From NCBI GenBank assembly GCA_964559135.1, contig CAZLGG010000001.1, forward strand, positions 78,974 to 142,973: DNA of 64,000 nt. The letters are read 5' to 3'. Below, one piece after another: positions 36,006 through 49,385 of this stretch. The stretch comes from DRQF01 sp964559135 (lineage in GTDB: Bacteria; Planctomycetota; GCA-002687715; DRQF01). The notes beneath the pieces are model-generated. The model worked only from the letters and a program-made list of their open reading frames with translations. It was not told the DNA's origin and ran no database searches. Numbering within the stretch: position 1 is the first letter of the stretch; each line of letters opens with the position of its first letter. The translations under genes and the position numbers were made by a program.

Positions 36006-36395
36006 ATGTCGGAATATACTGAGAAGACTCAGCAGATCTTGAACAGCATCGGTGAGATGACCGTCATGGAACTCGTCGAGCTGAAGGAAGCGTTCAAAGA
36101 GACCTTCAAGGTCGAGGCTGCGGCGCCGGTTTTCGCGGGCGCGATGCCCGGCGCGGGCGGCGGCGAGGCCGAGGCCGAAGAAAAGACGGAGTTCGATGTC
36201 GAGCTGAAGGGTATCGGCGGCAACAAGATCGCCGTGATCAAGGCCGTTCGATCCATCACCGGTCTCGGACTGAAGGAAGCCAAGGAGCTGGTGGACGGCG
36301 CCCCCAAGGTGGTGAAGTCCGGCGTCTCCAAGGACGAGGCCGACGAGATCAAGAAGCAGCTTGACGACGCCGGGGCCGAAGTCGAGATCAAGTAG
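36006..36395 (+). CDS. rplL: 50S ribosomal protein L7/L12
   Basis: A 129-residue L7/L12. The start at 36006 (MSEYTEKTQQILNSI) has AGGAG upstream. The N-terminal dimerisation helix, an Ala/Gly-rich hinge (AMPGAGGGEAEAEE) and the C-terminal factor-binding domain (KIAVIKAVRSITGLGLKEAK) are in the expected order. Confidence 0.98.
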   Translation: MSEYTEKTQQILNSIGEMTVMELVELKEAFKETFKVEAAAPVFAGAMPGAGGGEAEAEEKTEFDVELKGIGGNKIAVIKAVRSITGLGLKEAKELVDGAPKVVKSGVSKDEADEIKKQLDDAGAEVEIK

Positions 36396-36571
36396 GCTTG
36401 GTTCGCAAGGATGCCTTCGGCGTCCGGCCTGAAATCGGAGGGCTGCCGGCCTGCAGCGACTTCGAAGCGAGGACAGGGACGGCGAGGCGCGGAAGCAGGA
36501 CTTTCGCGCCTGCGCCCTCTGTCCGTTGAGACCTGGAGGGGGCGGGATTTCACGCCCCTGGAATCGAAATC

Positions 36572-36595
36572 GGGACTCGGCGGGAGCCGAATCCC
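36572..36595 (+). promoter_or_regulatory. hairpin between rplL and rpoB
   Basis: In the 277-base gap before rpoB, GGGA-TCGGC pairs with GCCGA-TCCC around a GGGA tetraloop with one C-A mismatch. No T-run follows. In E. coli this gap carries an attenuator and an RNase III site; a similar role here is only inferred. The rest of the gap shows no recognisable element. Confidence 0.4.
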
Positions 36596-36672
36596 TCATC
36601 GCGGATGTGAGCGCCGCGGCGTCCCCATGGCGGCAGGGGACGCGGTTGGGCGCCGGCGAATAGGGAGCGAAC

Positions 36673-39600
36673 ATGGCACGGGCAGCATTCCCCACTGAAA
36701 TCCGCAACTACGGCAGGCATCGGACCGTCCTCGACGTTCCGAATCTCATCGCGCTCCAATTGGACGCCTATGAGCAGTTTCTCCAGCCCAATGTTGCACC
36801 CGCCGATCGGGCGGCGCAGGGTCTCGAGGCGATCATTCGGGAGGTGTTCCCGATCGAGAGTTACGACAAGACGTTGTCTCTCGAGTATCTGGGGTACGAG
36901 TTGGGGCGACCACGGTATACACCGTCGGAGTGCCGCAACCTGCGCCTGACTTACAGCATGCCGTTCAAGGTCCGGTGTCGCCTCAACAAGGCGGAGCCGG
37001 TGGAGGAAGACGTCTATCTCGGCGAGATCCCCATCATGGTGGGGGGAGGCGAATTCATCGTGAACGGTGCGGAGCGGGTCATCGTGAGTCAGCTCCATCG
37101 CTCTCCGGGCGTCGACTTCTCGGTGGACGTTCAGGCCAACGAGAAGAAGCTCCATTCCTGTTGGATCATTCCGGAGCGGGGCTCCTGGATCGAGATCTCC
37201 GTCAGCAAAAAGGACGTGCTGCAGGTCAAGATCGACCAGAGCGGAAAGTTCCTCGCGACGACGCTTCTTCGGGCGATGGACAGCCGCTATTCCAGCGACG
37301 AGGACATCATTCGCCTCTTCCATGACACCAAGAAGTTCACCGTCAATACCCGCAACCTTCCGAAGCTCAAGGACAAACACGTCGTCGGCGACATCGTGGA
37401 TACCGAGACGGGTGAGGTGCTCATGTCCAGCGGCGAGCAGCTCACCGAGGAGTATCTGAAGATCCTTCAGGCCTCGAAGATGAAGAGCGTCGAGGTGATC
37501 GAGAAGGTCTCCGATTTCCTCGTCTTGAACACGCTGCGCGAGGACAATGTCAAGACCCACGAAGACGCGTTGCTGAAGATCTACAGCCGTTTCCGTCCCG
37601 GGAACCCGCCGCAGATCGAGAAGGCGAAGGATCTTTTCGATGAGAAGTTCCGCGACCCGGCACGGTACCGCTTGGGGAAGGTCGGTCGGTTCCGATTGAA
37701 CCGGAAGTTCAAGCAGGACGTGCCCGAGGATTGCATGACGCCTCAGGTCGAGGACCTGATCAGCGCCATGAAATACATTCTCGACCTACGTGCCGGCAAG
37801 GGGCAAGTGGACGACATCGATCACTTGGGCAACCGGCGTGTGCGAACCATCGCGGAGCTGGCCGCGGACGAATTCCGCAAGGGGTTCTTGAAGCTGCGCA
37901 AGACCGCTCAGGAGAGGATGAATATCGAGAAGGAGAACGTCACTCCTCGCACGCTGATCAACGCGAAGACCATCAGCTCTTCCATCGATTACTTCTTTGG
38001 ACGGGGCGAACTCTCCCAGGTCGTCGACCAGACGAATCCGTTGTCGCAGCTCACGCATGAGCGGCGACTTTCGGCTCTCGGCCCTGGGGGATTGAACCGG
38101 AAACGTGCGGGTTTCGAAGTTCGAGACGTGCACATTTCGCACTACGGGCGCATCTGCCCGATCGAGACGCCGGAAGGTACGAACATCGGCCTCATCGCTT
38201 CCGTGGGCCTCTTCGCCGACGTCGATGAATACGGCTTTCTGATCACGCCGTACCGAGTCGTCGAGAAGCGGAAGGTGACCGACGAGGTCAAGTGGTTGCG
38301 CGCCGATGAGGAGAGCGAGTCCGTCATCGTTCCGGCGGACACCGCGCTCGATCGGAACCGTCGCATTCCGGCCGGACGCGCCCTCGCTCGTGCTTGGGGG
38401 GATATGAAGTGGGTGGACGCGAAGGAAGTCCAATACATGGACGTATCTCCCATGCAGATCGTGGGAGTTTCCTCGAGCCTCATCCCCTTCCTCGAGCACG
38501 ACGATGCCAACCGAGCCCTCATGGGTTCGAACATGCAGCGTCAGGCTGTCCCTCTCGTCGTGACCGAGCCTCCGCTCATCGCCACAGGGATGGAAAAGGA
38601 GGTTGCGAAGAACTCGGGCATGGTGGTCCGGGCACGGCACGCCGGCGTGGTCAAGAAAGTGACGTCCGTCGAGATTGAGGTGGGGGATGACCTCTATCCC
38701 CTTCGGAAATTCGTCGGCCTCAACGAGCGGACCTGCCTCAACCAGACGCCCACGGTGCGGCTGGGCGACAAGATCGAAGAGGGACAAATCATCGCGGACG
38801 GCGCGGCCACCCACAATGGTGAGCTGGCGCTCGGTCGCAACGTCTTCGTCGGGTTCATGACGTGGGACGGCTACAACTTCGAGGATGCGGTCCTCGTGAG
38901 CGAGAAACTCGTGAAGGAGGACGTTTTCACGTCCATTCACATCGACGAGTTCGAGATCGAGATTCGCGAGACGAAGCTGGGCCGCGAGGAATTCACGCGT
39001 GACATTCCCAACGTGCCCGAGCGGATGCTGAAGAACCTCGATGAGTCCGGCATCGTGCGTATCGGCACACATGTCCGCCCCGGGGACATCCTCGTCGGAA
39101 AGGTGGCGCCAAAGAGCAAGAACGAGCTTTCGCCCGAGGAAAAACTCCTCCACGCCATCTTCGGACGTGCGGGTGAGGACGTGAAAAACGATTCCCTCGA
39201 AGTGTCTCCCGGTGTGGAAGGCGTGGTCATCGATGCTCAGAAGTTCTCCCGCAAGGTGAATATGACCGAGGAGGAGCGTCAGAAGAATTTGGCCGAGATC
39301 AAGAAGGCCGAGACGCGTTTCCTCGAGCGCTACCGCGAGAGCCTGAAGCAGCTCATCGACCGTTTGGTGGAGATCGGGAAGGGCGACCTCATCGATCCCA
39401 ACACCAAGGAGGCCGTGACTGCCGACGCAGCGGAAAACTATTACCTCTGCAAGTTGGTTCGCGAGCAGATCCTGGCCGCGGTCGATGCCACCTTCACGAA
39501 GGGCAAGAAACGCGAATCGGCCCTGCACGCCATCAAGACCTACTTCGAGCGGATCGACTCCTTCGAGAGCGAGAAGACGAAGCTCGTGAACCGTTTGTCG

Positions 39601-40386
39601 CGAGGCGACGAGTTGCCCACGGGCGTCTTGGAGATGGTGAAGGTCTTCATCGCCACCAAGCGACGGTTGTCGGTGGGGGACAAGATCGCCGGTCGTCACG
39701 GCAACAAGGGTGTCATCGCCCGAATCCTCCCCGAGGAGGACATGCCGTTTTTGGCCGATGGAACGCCCCTCGACGTCTGCTTGAACCCTCTGGGCGTGCC
39801 GAGTCGAATGAACGTCGGTCAGATCCTGGAGACCCACTTGGGGTGGGCCGCCATGGTCAGCGATTTTCAAGCCGTCACGCCTGTTTTCGACGGCGCGACC
39901 GAGGCCGACATCGAGGACGCCCTCGAGAAGGCCGGCCTTCCGAAGGAGGGCAAAGTTCAGCTGTACGACGGTCGGACGGGCGAGCCCTTCGAGCAGAAGA
40001 CGACGGTCGGCTGCATGTACATCTTGAAGTTGCACCACCTGGTGGACGAGAAGATTCACGCCCGCGCGACGGGGCCCTACTCGCTGATCACGCAGCAGCC
40101 TCTCGGCGGCAAGGCACGCTTCGGCGGTGTGCGGTTCGGAGAGATGGAAGTCTGGGCACTCGAAGCGTACGGCGCGGCCTACATCCTTCAGGAACTCCTG
40201 ACGGTGAAGTCGGACGATGTGGACGGGCGGACGAAGATCTACGAATCCATGGTCAAGGGCGAAAACACGCTGGAGGCCGGTACGCCGGTATCCTTCGACG
40301 TGTTGTGTCACGAATTGCGCGGCCTTTGCCTGAACGTCGAGTTGAGGCGGCGTTCAACGGAAGAGACTGCGGTCCTGGGACTCTGA
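36673..40386 (+). CDS. rpoB: DNA-directed RNA polymerase subunit beta
   Basis: A 1237-residue beta subunit. Fork loop and rifampicin region near 446-480 reads ELSQVVDQTNPLSQLTHERR; the residues equivalent to E. coli D516, H526 and S531 are kept, while F514 is Val. Other marks: GFEVRDVHISHYGRICPIE, EDAVLVSEKLV, the active-site GRHGNKGVIARI and the C-terminal RFGGVRFGEMEVWALEAYGAAYIL. Nineteen bases separate it from rpoC. Confidence 0.99.
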   Translation: MARAAFPTEIRNYGRHRTVLDVPNLIALQLDAYEQFLQPNVAPADRAAQGLEAIIREVFPIESYDKTLSLEYLGYELGRPRYTPSECRNLRLTYSMPFKVRCRLNKAEPVEEDVYLGEIPIMVGGGEFIVNGAERVIVSQLHRSPGVDFSVDVQANEKKLHSCWIIPERGSWIEISVSKKDVLQVKIDQSGKFLATTLLRAMDSRYSSDEDIIRLFHDTKKFTVNTRNLPKLKDKHVVGDIVDTETGEVLMSSGEQLTEEYLKILQASKMKSVEVIEKVSDFLVLNTLREDNVKTHEDALLKIYSRFRPGNPPQIEKAKDLFDEKFRDPARYRLGKVGRFRLNRKFKQDVPEDCMTPQVEDLISAMKYILDLRAGKGQVDDIDHLGNRRVRTIAELAADEFRKGFLKLRKTAQERMNIEKENVTPRTLINAKTISSSIDYFFGRGELSQVVDQTNPLSQLTHERRLSALGPGGLNRKRAGFEVRDVHISHYGRICPIETPEGTNIGLIASVGLFADVDEYGFLITPYRVVEKRKVTDEVKWLRADEESESVIVPADTALDRNRRIPAGRALARAWGDMKWVDAKEVQYMDVSPMQIVGVSSSLIPFLEHDDANRALMGSNMQRQAVPLVVTEPPLIATGMEKEVAKNSGMVVRARHAGVVKKVTSVEIEVGDDLYPLRKFVGLNERTCLNQTPTVRLGDKIEEGQIIADGAATHNGELALGRNVFVGFMTWDGYNFEDAVLVSEKLVKEDVFTSIHIDEFEIEIRETKLGREEFTRDIPNVPERMLKNLDESGIVRIGTHVRPGDILVGKVAPKSKNELSPEEKLLHAIFGRAGEDVKNDSLEVSPGVEGVVIDAQKFSRKVNMTEEERQKNLAEIKKAETRFLERYRESLKQLIDRLVEIGKGDLIDPNTKEAVTADAAENYYLCKLVREQILAAVDATFTKGKKRESALHAIKTYFERIDSFESEKTKLVNRLSRGDELPTGVLEMVKVFIATKRRLSVGDKIAGRHGNKGVIARILPEEDMPFLADGTPLDVCLNPLGVPSRMNVGQILETHLGWAAMVSDFQAVTPVFDGATEADIEDALEKAGLPKEGKVQLYDGRTGEPFEQKTTVGCMYILKLHHLVDEKIHARATGPYSLITQQPLGGKARFGGVRFGEMEVWALEAYGAAYILQELLTVKSDDVDGRTKIYESMVKGENTLEAGTPVSFDVLCHELRGLCLNVELRRRSTEETAVLGL

Positions 40387-40405
40387 GCGATAGGGGACGG
40401 CGAGC

Positions 40406-44494
<4,089 letters not shown>

Positions 44495-44567
44495 CCGAAC
44501 TCATGTCTTGACGCGGGCATGGAACGTCCTTTCGGGCGGCCTTTCCGCGAAAGAGAGGCGGGTGCGA

Positions 44568-44596
44568 TTGATCGGACCTCTTCGCCTTCTTAGAAT
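44568..44596 (+). promoter_or_regulatory. sigma70-type promoter upstream of rpsL
   Basis: TTGATC (44568-44573), exactly 17 bases, then TAGAAT (44591-44596), five of six matches to the -10 consensus. A start near 44603 would give a leader of about 90 bases before rpsL. The -35 region TTGATCGG matches the one before the tRNA-tuf cluster. Confidence 0.65.
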
Positions 44597-44692
44597 CCGC
44601 CCCCTCCGGGATGCCCTCGTCTCTCCGAACGAGATTCGGGACGGGACGGGAAACTGATCGAATTCATTGACCTATTGGGATTTACGTCTGTT

Positions 44693-45064
44693 ATGCCGAC
44701 GATCAACCAGCTGGTTCGCAAGGGCCGCAAGAAGATCAAGAAGAAGAGCAAAGCACCGGTTTTGCAGGGTTGTCCCCAGAAAAGTGGCGTTTGCCTCCAG
44801 GTGAAGACCCTCACGCCGAAGAAACCGAACTCCGCTCTCCGGAAGATCGCCCGTGTTCGCCTTTCCAATGGAAAGGAGATCACGGCCTACATTCCCGGCG
44901 AGGGACACAACCTTCAGGAGCACTCCATCGTGCTGGTGCGGGGAGGCCGGGTGCGCGACCTTCCCGGTGTGCGTTACCACGTGCTCCGGGGCTGTCTCGA
45001 TGCCACGGGTGTGGACGATCGTCGCCGAGGACGTTCGAAGTACGGAACGAAGCGGCCTAAGTAA
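44693..45064 (+). CDS. rpsL: 30S ribosomal protein S12 with Arg88
   Basis: A 123-residue S12. ATG 44693 gives MPTINQLVRKGRKK; the ribosome site is weak. TPKKPNSALRK (K43 kept) and RGGRVRDLPGVRY are the decoding-centre loops. Residue 88 is Arg where most bacteria have Lys. This is the position of the K88R streptomycin-resistance change of Mycobacterium tuberculosis and E. coli. Two cysteines (27, 34) are also present. Confidence 0.98.
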   Translation: MPTINQLVRKGRKKIKKKSKAPVLQGCPQKSGVCLQVKTLTPKKPNSALRKIARVRLSNGKEITAYIPGEGHNLQEHSIVLVRGGRVRDLPGVRYHVLRGCLDATGVDDRRRGRSKYGTKRPK

Positions 45065-45088
45065 GGCCCCTGGAAGGAGACCAGACAG

Positions 45089-45562
45089 GTGCCCCGTAAG
45101 TACCAGTCCACGGAACGGTTCCTGAAGCCGGATCCGAAGTACAAGAGCAAACTCATCGCGAAGTTCATCAATTGCGTCATGTGGGACGGACGGAAATCCG
45201 TCGCCCAGAAGCTCGTGTATGATGCGTTGGATCTCGTCGCTCAGCGGATCAAGGATCGCCCTCCCGAAGAGGTCTTTGCCGTTGCAGTCAACAACGTGAA
45301 GCCTCTCGTCGAGGTCCGATCGAAACGTGTTGGCGGTGCCACCTACCAGGTGCCGATCGAGGTCAATCGCCGCCGCCAGCAGAGCTTGGCGTTTCGTTGG
45401 ATTCTCGATGTCATTCGCAAGAAGAAGGGGCGCCCCGCGCACCGGAGCCTCGCGGATGAGATCCTTGCCGCCTTCAACAAGGAGGGGGCGGCGATGACCA
45501 CCCGTGAGAACACTCACAAGATGGCCGACGCCAACAAGATGAACGCCCACTTCGCCTGGTAG
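45089..45562 (+). CDS. rpsG: 30S ribosomal protein S7
   Basis: A 157-residue S7 with a GTG start preceded by AAGGAGA. Segments FINCVMWDGRKSVAQKLVYDAL, RSKRVGGATYQVPIEV and the C-terminal TTRENTHKMADANKMNAHFAW are typical. It nucleates the 30S head. fusA and tuf, its usual followers, are absent; the S10 operon leader comes next. Confidence 0.98.
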   Translation: MPRKYQSTERFLKPDPKYKSKLIAKFINCVMWDGRKSVAQKLVYDALDLVAQRIKDRPPEEVFAVAVNNVKPLVEVRSKRVGGATYQVPIEVNRRRQQSLAFRWILDVIRKKKGRPAHRSLADEILAAFNKEGAAMTTRENTHKMADANKMNAHFAW

Positions 45563-45870
45563 GCTCCGTGGGGAGCCCCGGCGAACCGGGATTTGAAGGT
45601 CCCCATTGAGGTGGGGCCGACCGTTGTTAGAAGGGTCCTCGCCGCAGGTTGCGGCGGGTGATCACCGAGGACCACCTGAAACCCCACCTTGGGTTCCTTT
45701 CAGGCAGGCTCGAACGCTCGACCATGACTCCCGAGGGAGTTTCGAAGCGTGCAACCCCTGCGGGGGACGTTACTTATGGATGCCGTGGAATCTCGCCTCG
45801 CGAACGTTCCGGGCGTGTTTTGTGAAACCATTTCGGCGGAAGCCGGGTTCAGCCCACTTTCGGCAAGGTT
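45563..45870 (+). promoter_or_regulatory. 308-base structured leader of the S10 operon
   Basis: A gap without protein-like frame that is packed with stems: GG-CCCCA/TGGGGCC at 45598-45618; a perfect eight-pair GGTCCTCG (45634-45641)/CGAGGACC (45666-45673) enclosing a perfect CGCCGCA/TGCGGCG hairpin (45640-45656, which competes at its edge); CCTGAAA (45675-45681)/TTTCAGG (45698-45704) with an inner CCCA/TGGG; and an ACTCC/GGAGT hairpin flanked by CGCTCGA and TCGAAGCG around 45712-45752. This resembles a regulatory leader; in E. coli the S10 leader binds L4. Confidence 0.6.
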
Positions 45871-46176
45871 ATGAACGACAAGATCAAGATCCGACTCGAA
45901 GGCTACGATCACGAATCGATCGATCAATCCACCTCGGAGATCGTCGAGGTGGCGCGCAGGACGGGAGCGACCCTGGTCGGCCCGATCCCGCTGCCGACGC
46001 GGATCGAGCGTTTCACCGTTTTGCGCTCCCCCCATATCGACAAGAAGTCGAGGGAGCAGTTCGAGATCAGGACCCACAAGCGGGTCCTTTATCTCAAGGA
46101 CCCGACCAAGAAGACGGTCGATGCCCTGAGCAAGCTCAACTTGCCCGCCGGCGTCGAGGTCAAGATCAAGGCGTGA
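45871..46176 (+). CDS. rpsJ: 30S ribosomal protein S10
   Basis: A 101-residue S10 (NusE), which also serves antitermination with NusB and couples NusG to the ribosome. Segments KIRLEGYDHESIDQS, GPIPLPTRIERFTVLRSPHI and KKSREQFEIRTHKR are diagnostic. First gene of the S10 operon, behind the structured leader. Confidence 0.98.
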   Translation: MNDKIKIRLEGYDHESIDQSTSEIVEVARRTGATLVGPIPLPTRIERFTVLRSPHIDKKSREQFEIRTHKRVLYLKDPTKKTVDALSKLNLPAGVEVKIKA

Positions 46177-46234
46177 GTTCACCGAGCCGACGTCCTTCGG
46201 GATGTCGGCCGGTTGCGTTCAGAGGAACGAAAAG

Positions 46235-46885
46235 ATGTCCATGAAATTCATGCTCGGCCGCAAAGGGCGCATGACGCAGATCTTCACCGAGGACGGAGAG
46301 TGCGTCCCAGTGACGATTCTCGAAGTGGGGCCCTGCTGGGTGACGGGAGTCCGTTCCACCGAAAAGGACGGCTACGACGCCGTTCAGATCGGCTTCGATC
46401 AGGTGCGAGAGAAGGTGCTGAGCAAGCCGGAAGTCGGCCATTTGAAGGCCAACGATTTGCCGCCGTTGCGGGTCCTCAAGGAATGCCGCCTCGACGCCGC
46501 TGCCGACTTGGAGGTTGGGGCGCAGTTGGGTGTCGACGTCTTCGAGGTCGGCGAGCGGGTGGATGTGACGGGCGTTTCGAAAGGGCGCGGCTTCGCCGGC
46601 GCCATGAAACGCTACAACTTCGGCGGCGGTCCGATGACCCACGGTGGCATGTGTCGCCGTTTTCCGGGCGCTATCGGTCAGCACACCTATCCCGGCCGCG
46701 TCTTCAAGGGTAAGCGGATGCCGGGGCATTTCGGGACCGATCGCATCAAGGTGAAGAACCTGGAAGTGATGCACATCGACACGAAACGAAATCTTCTGCT
46801 GGTTCGGGGCGCGGTCCCGGGCCATCGCGGGGCCCTGGTGGAGGTCTCCTATGCGAAGTGCGCAAAGGCAAGCCAACAGGCCTGA
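46235..46885 (+). CDS. rplC: 50S ribosomal protein L3
   Basis: A 216-residue L3. ATG 46235 with GAGGA 8 bases upstream is preferred over the upstream extension. It begins FMLGRKGRMTQIFTEDG; the central loop that reaches the peptidyl-transferase centre contains GGPMTHGGMCRRFPGAIGQ and the conserved MPGHFGTDRIKVKNLEV follows. Confidence 0.97.
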   Translation: MSMKFMLGRKGRMTQIFTEDGECVPVTILEVGPCWVTGVRSTEKDGYDAVQIGFDQVREKVLSKPEVGHLKANDLPPLRVLKECRLDAAADLEVGAQLGVDVFEVGERVDVTGVSKGRGFAGAMKRYNFGGGPMTHGGMCRRFPGAIGQHTYPGRVFKGKRMPGHFGTDRIKVKNLEVMHIDTKRNLLLVRGAVPGHRGALVEVSYAKCAKASQQA

Positions 46886-46902
46886 ATTGAGGAACTGAGA
46901 CG

Positions 46903-47523
46903 ATGGAAACCAGCGTCTGGAGCGACGGGCAAGTGAAGACCGAGGACTTCGACACGGAGTTCTTGGGACAAAGGGTGAAGGTGCGACTCCTGCGCCATGC
47001 CGTTCGCATGTATCAGAGCAATCTCAGGGCGGGAACGCACAAGACCAAAAGCCGCGGTGAACTGCCCTATCGCAAGGCTCCCCTTTTCAAGCAGAAGGGA
47101 ACCGGGCGGGCGCGCGTGCGCCATCAAGCGGCCACCCAGTGTCGTCACGGCGCGGTCCCTCACGGCCCCAAGCCCAGAGACTATTCGTACCACATGCCCA
47201 GGAAGGCCCGCGTGGAGGCCCTGCGGTCGGCCCTGCTTTCGAAGTTCAGGGACGGCGAAGTCACCTTGGCACGCCATTTCAGTTTTTCGGAGCCCAGGAC
47301 GAGCCGTCTGGCAGGCATCTTGAATGATCTCGGCTATGCCAAGAGCTGCCTCATCGTGGTCGCCGAGCGAGATGACAACCTTCTCCTCTCCGCGCGCAAC
47401 CTTCGGAGGGTCGACGTCATTCCGGCGGACGATGTGAATGCCTTCCACCTGTTGCATTATCGCAACGTGATCATCACGGACGACGCCCTCGAGACCTTGA
47501 GGAAGAGAACCGATGAGTCGTGA
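46903..47523 (+). CDS. rplD: 50S ribosomal protein L4
   Basis: A 206-residue L4 lining the exit tunnel. The extended loop reads GELPYRKAPLFKQKGTGRAR, with the KGTGRARVRH core. In E. coli L4 represses the S10 operon through the leader, so it is the first candidate ligand of the leader upstream of rpsJ. Its last 11 bases overlap rplW. Confidence 0.97.
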   Translation: METSVWSDGQVKTEDFDTEFLGQRVKVRLLRHAVRMYQSNLRAGTHKTKSRGELPYRKAPLFKQKGTGRARVRHQAATQCRHGAVPHGPKPRDYSYHMPRKARVEALRSALLSKFRDGEVTLARHFSFSEPRTSRLAGILNDLGYAKSCLIVVAERDDNLLLSARNLRRVDVIPADDVNAFHLLHYRNVIITDDALETLRKRTDES

Positions 47524-47800
47524 TAACGAGTATCAGATCATCCGTCGGCCGCTGTTGACGGAAAAGAACATGCACCGTGCGGATGCACGGAATACCTATA
47601 CCTTCGAGGTGTCTCCGGACGCCAACAAGGTCGAGGTGCGCCAAGCCGTCGAGCGTTTGTTCAACGTGAAGGTGAAGGCGGTCAAGACGGTGCGCTACAA
47701 GGGCAAGCCCAAGCGGCGCGGATTCGACTTCTACACTCAGGGTGCGATGAAAAAGGCCATCGTCACCTTGCAAGAGGGGCACAAGATCGACCTCATCTGA
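47513..47800 (+). CDS. rplW: 50S ribosomal protein L23
   Basis: A 95-residue L23 at the tunnel exit, docking site for trigger factor and SRP. The start IIRRPLLTEKN, TYTFEVSPDANKVEVRQAVE and VKTVRYKGKPKRRG are family marks. It overlaps rplD by 11 bases, implying coupled translation. Confidence 0.97.
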   Translation: MSRDNEYQIIRRPLLTEKNMHRADARNTYTFEVSPDANKVEVRQAVERLFNVKVKAVKTVRYKGKPKRRGFDFYTQGAMKKAIVTLQEGHKIDLI

Positions 47801-47819
47801 GGATTCGAGGAGCACAACC

Positions 47820-48659
47820 ATGGCCATCAGGCGATTCAAGCCCACATCTCCAGGACGACGTCACGGCTCGGTGATCGACTATCGCGATACGATCACCACC
47901 GACACGCCGGAAAGGTCCCTTCTGGAGCCATTGAAGAAGACCGGTGGTCGGAATGCCCACGGGCACATCACCTCGCGGCGTCGCGGCGGCGGTGCGCGTC
48001 GGCATTACCGGATCATCGACTTCAAGCGCAACAAGGACGGTATCCCCGCCCGTGTCAAGTCGATCGAGTACGACCCGAACCGTTCGGCCAACATCGCCCT
48101 TTTGGCGTATGCGGATGGGGAGAAGCGGTACATTCTCGCCCCGAAGGGCCTCGAAGTCGGCCGGATCGTCATGAACGGTTCCGAGGCCGAGCCCAAGGTC
48201 GGGAACTGCATGAAGCTGAAGGACATTCCGGTCGGACTGGACATTCACAACATCGAATTGACCCCGAACAAGGGGGGGCAAGTGGCACGCGGCGCGGGTT
48301 GTGTGTCCCGACTGATGGCTCGCGAAGGCAACTACGCCGTCGTCGTCATGCCGTCGGGTGAAATGCGACGGATCCATGTCGAGTGCCGTGCGACCATCGG
48401 TTCCATCGGCAACGCGGACCACCAGCACGTGTCCCTGGGCAAGGCGGGGCGCCGCCGGCACATGGGGCGTCGTCCCAAGGTTCGCGGTTCCGCCATGAAC
48501 CCGGTCGCCCACCCGATGGGCGGCGGCGAAGGGCGAAGCGGCGGTGGTCGCCACCCCTGTTCGCCCACGGGTGTTTTGGCCAAAGGCGGTAAGACCCGTA
48601 GGCCCAACAAGGCCAGCGACAAGCTGATCATTCGCCGTCGGAAGAAGAAGAGGCGTTGA
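47820..48659 (+). CDS. rplB: 50S ribosomal protein L2
   Basis: A 279-residue L2. GGRNAHGHITSRRRGGGARR and MNPVAHPMGGGEGRSGGG are conserved; the histidine equivalent to E. coli H229, important for subunit joining and peptidyl transfer, is present. AGGAG precedes the ATG. Confidence 0.98.
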   Translation: MAIRRFKPTSPGRRHGSVIDYRDTITTDTPERSLLEPLKKTGGRNAHGHITSRRRGGGARRHYRIIDFKRNKDGIPARVKSIEYDPNRSANIALLAYADGEKRYILAPKGLEVGRIVMNGSEAEPKVGNCMKLKDIPVGLDIHNIELTPNKGGQVARGAGCVSRLMAREGNYAVVVMPSGEMRRIHVECRATIGSIGNADHQHVSLGKAGRRRHMGRRPKVRGSAMNPVAHPMGGGEGRSGGGRHPCSPTGVLAKGGKTRRPNKASDKLIIRRRKKKRR

Positions 48660-48675
48660 GGAGTAGGAATTCACG

Positions 48676-48945
48676 ATGAGTCGTTCCACAAAGAAGGGCC
48701 CGTACATCGACGCAAAGCTCCTGAAGAAAACCCTGGCGCAAACCGCCAACGGGACGAAGGAGCCCATGAAGACTTGGGCGCGTTCTTGCACCATCGCGCC
48801 CGAGTTCGTCGGGCACACCTACATGGTGCACAACGGCCGCACCCATCTGCGCGTCTTCGTTACGGAAGACATGGTCGGCCACAAGCTCGGTGAATTCTCG
48901 GTGACCCGGACCTACCGCGGCCACGGCAAGGACAAGAAGAAATAA
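48676..48945 (+). CDS. rpsS: 30S ribosomal protein S19
   Basis: An 89-residue S19 in the 30S head. SRSTKKGPYIDAKLLKK, IAPEFVGHTYMVHNG and VGHKLGEFSVTRTYRGHGK are standard. The gene sits 16 bases after rplB. Confidence 0.98.
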   Translation: MSRSTKKGPYIDAKLLKKTLAQTANGTKEPMKTWARSCTIAPEFVGHTYMVHNGRTHLRVFVTEDMVGHKLGEFSVTRTYRGHGKDKKK

Positions 48946-48980
48946 CTCGACCGAGGAGAGATCCCCTGGGAGTTTTCGCG

Positions 48981-49382
48981 ATGGAATACAAAGCCAGTCA
49001 CAAATACGCGCCCATCTCCGCCCGCAAGGCTCGCCTTGTCGCGGACATGATCCGCGGTATGCCGGTGGACGCGGCCCTCGACGCACTGAGGACCACGCAT
49101 CGAAGAGCGAGCTTCATGCTGGACAAGGTGATTCGGTCGGCGGCGGCGAACGCCGGCCAGCAGACGGCCCTGTCGAGCAGCGAACTCTACGTCAAGGAGG
49201 CCTTCGTGAACGAGGGACCTCTGCAGCAAGGGCGCATCCGTTGGCGTCCGGGCGCCATGGGCCGCATCAAGCCCTACCGGAAACGGACGAGTCACATTCA
49301 CGTCACCCTCGATGTGGCGGAATCGAAGAGCGGGCGGTCCAAGCGCCCGGTCGCTCAGGAGCAGGAAGGGGGCGAGGAGTAA
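48981..49382 (+). CDS. rplV: 50S ribosomal protein L22
   Basis: A 133-residue L22. ISARKARLVADMIRGMPV opens the fold; the tunnel hairpin is in the GRIRWRPGAMGRIKPYRKRTSHI region, and SHIHVTLDV closes the core. A short charged tail follows. It ends three bases before rpsC. Confidence 0.97.
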   Translation: MEYKASHKYAPISARKARLVADMIRGMPVDAALDALRTTHRRASFMLDKVIRSAAANAGQQTALSSSELYVKEAFVNEGPLQQGRIRWRPGAMGRIKPYRKRTSHIHVTLDVAESKSGRSKRPVAQEQEGGEE

Positions 49383-49385
49383 CCC

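Noticed and set aside
37786..40311. 841-codon open frame antisense to rpoB
   Set aside because: A shadow of rpoB codon structure; no family signature.
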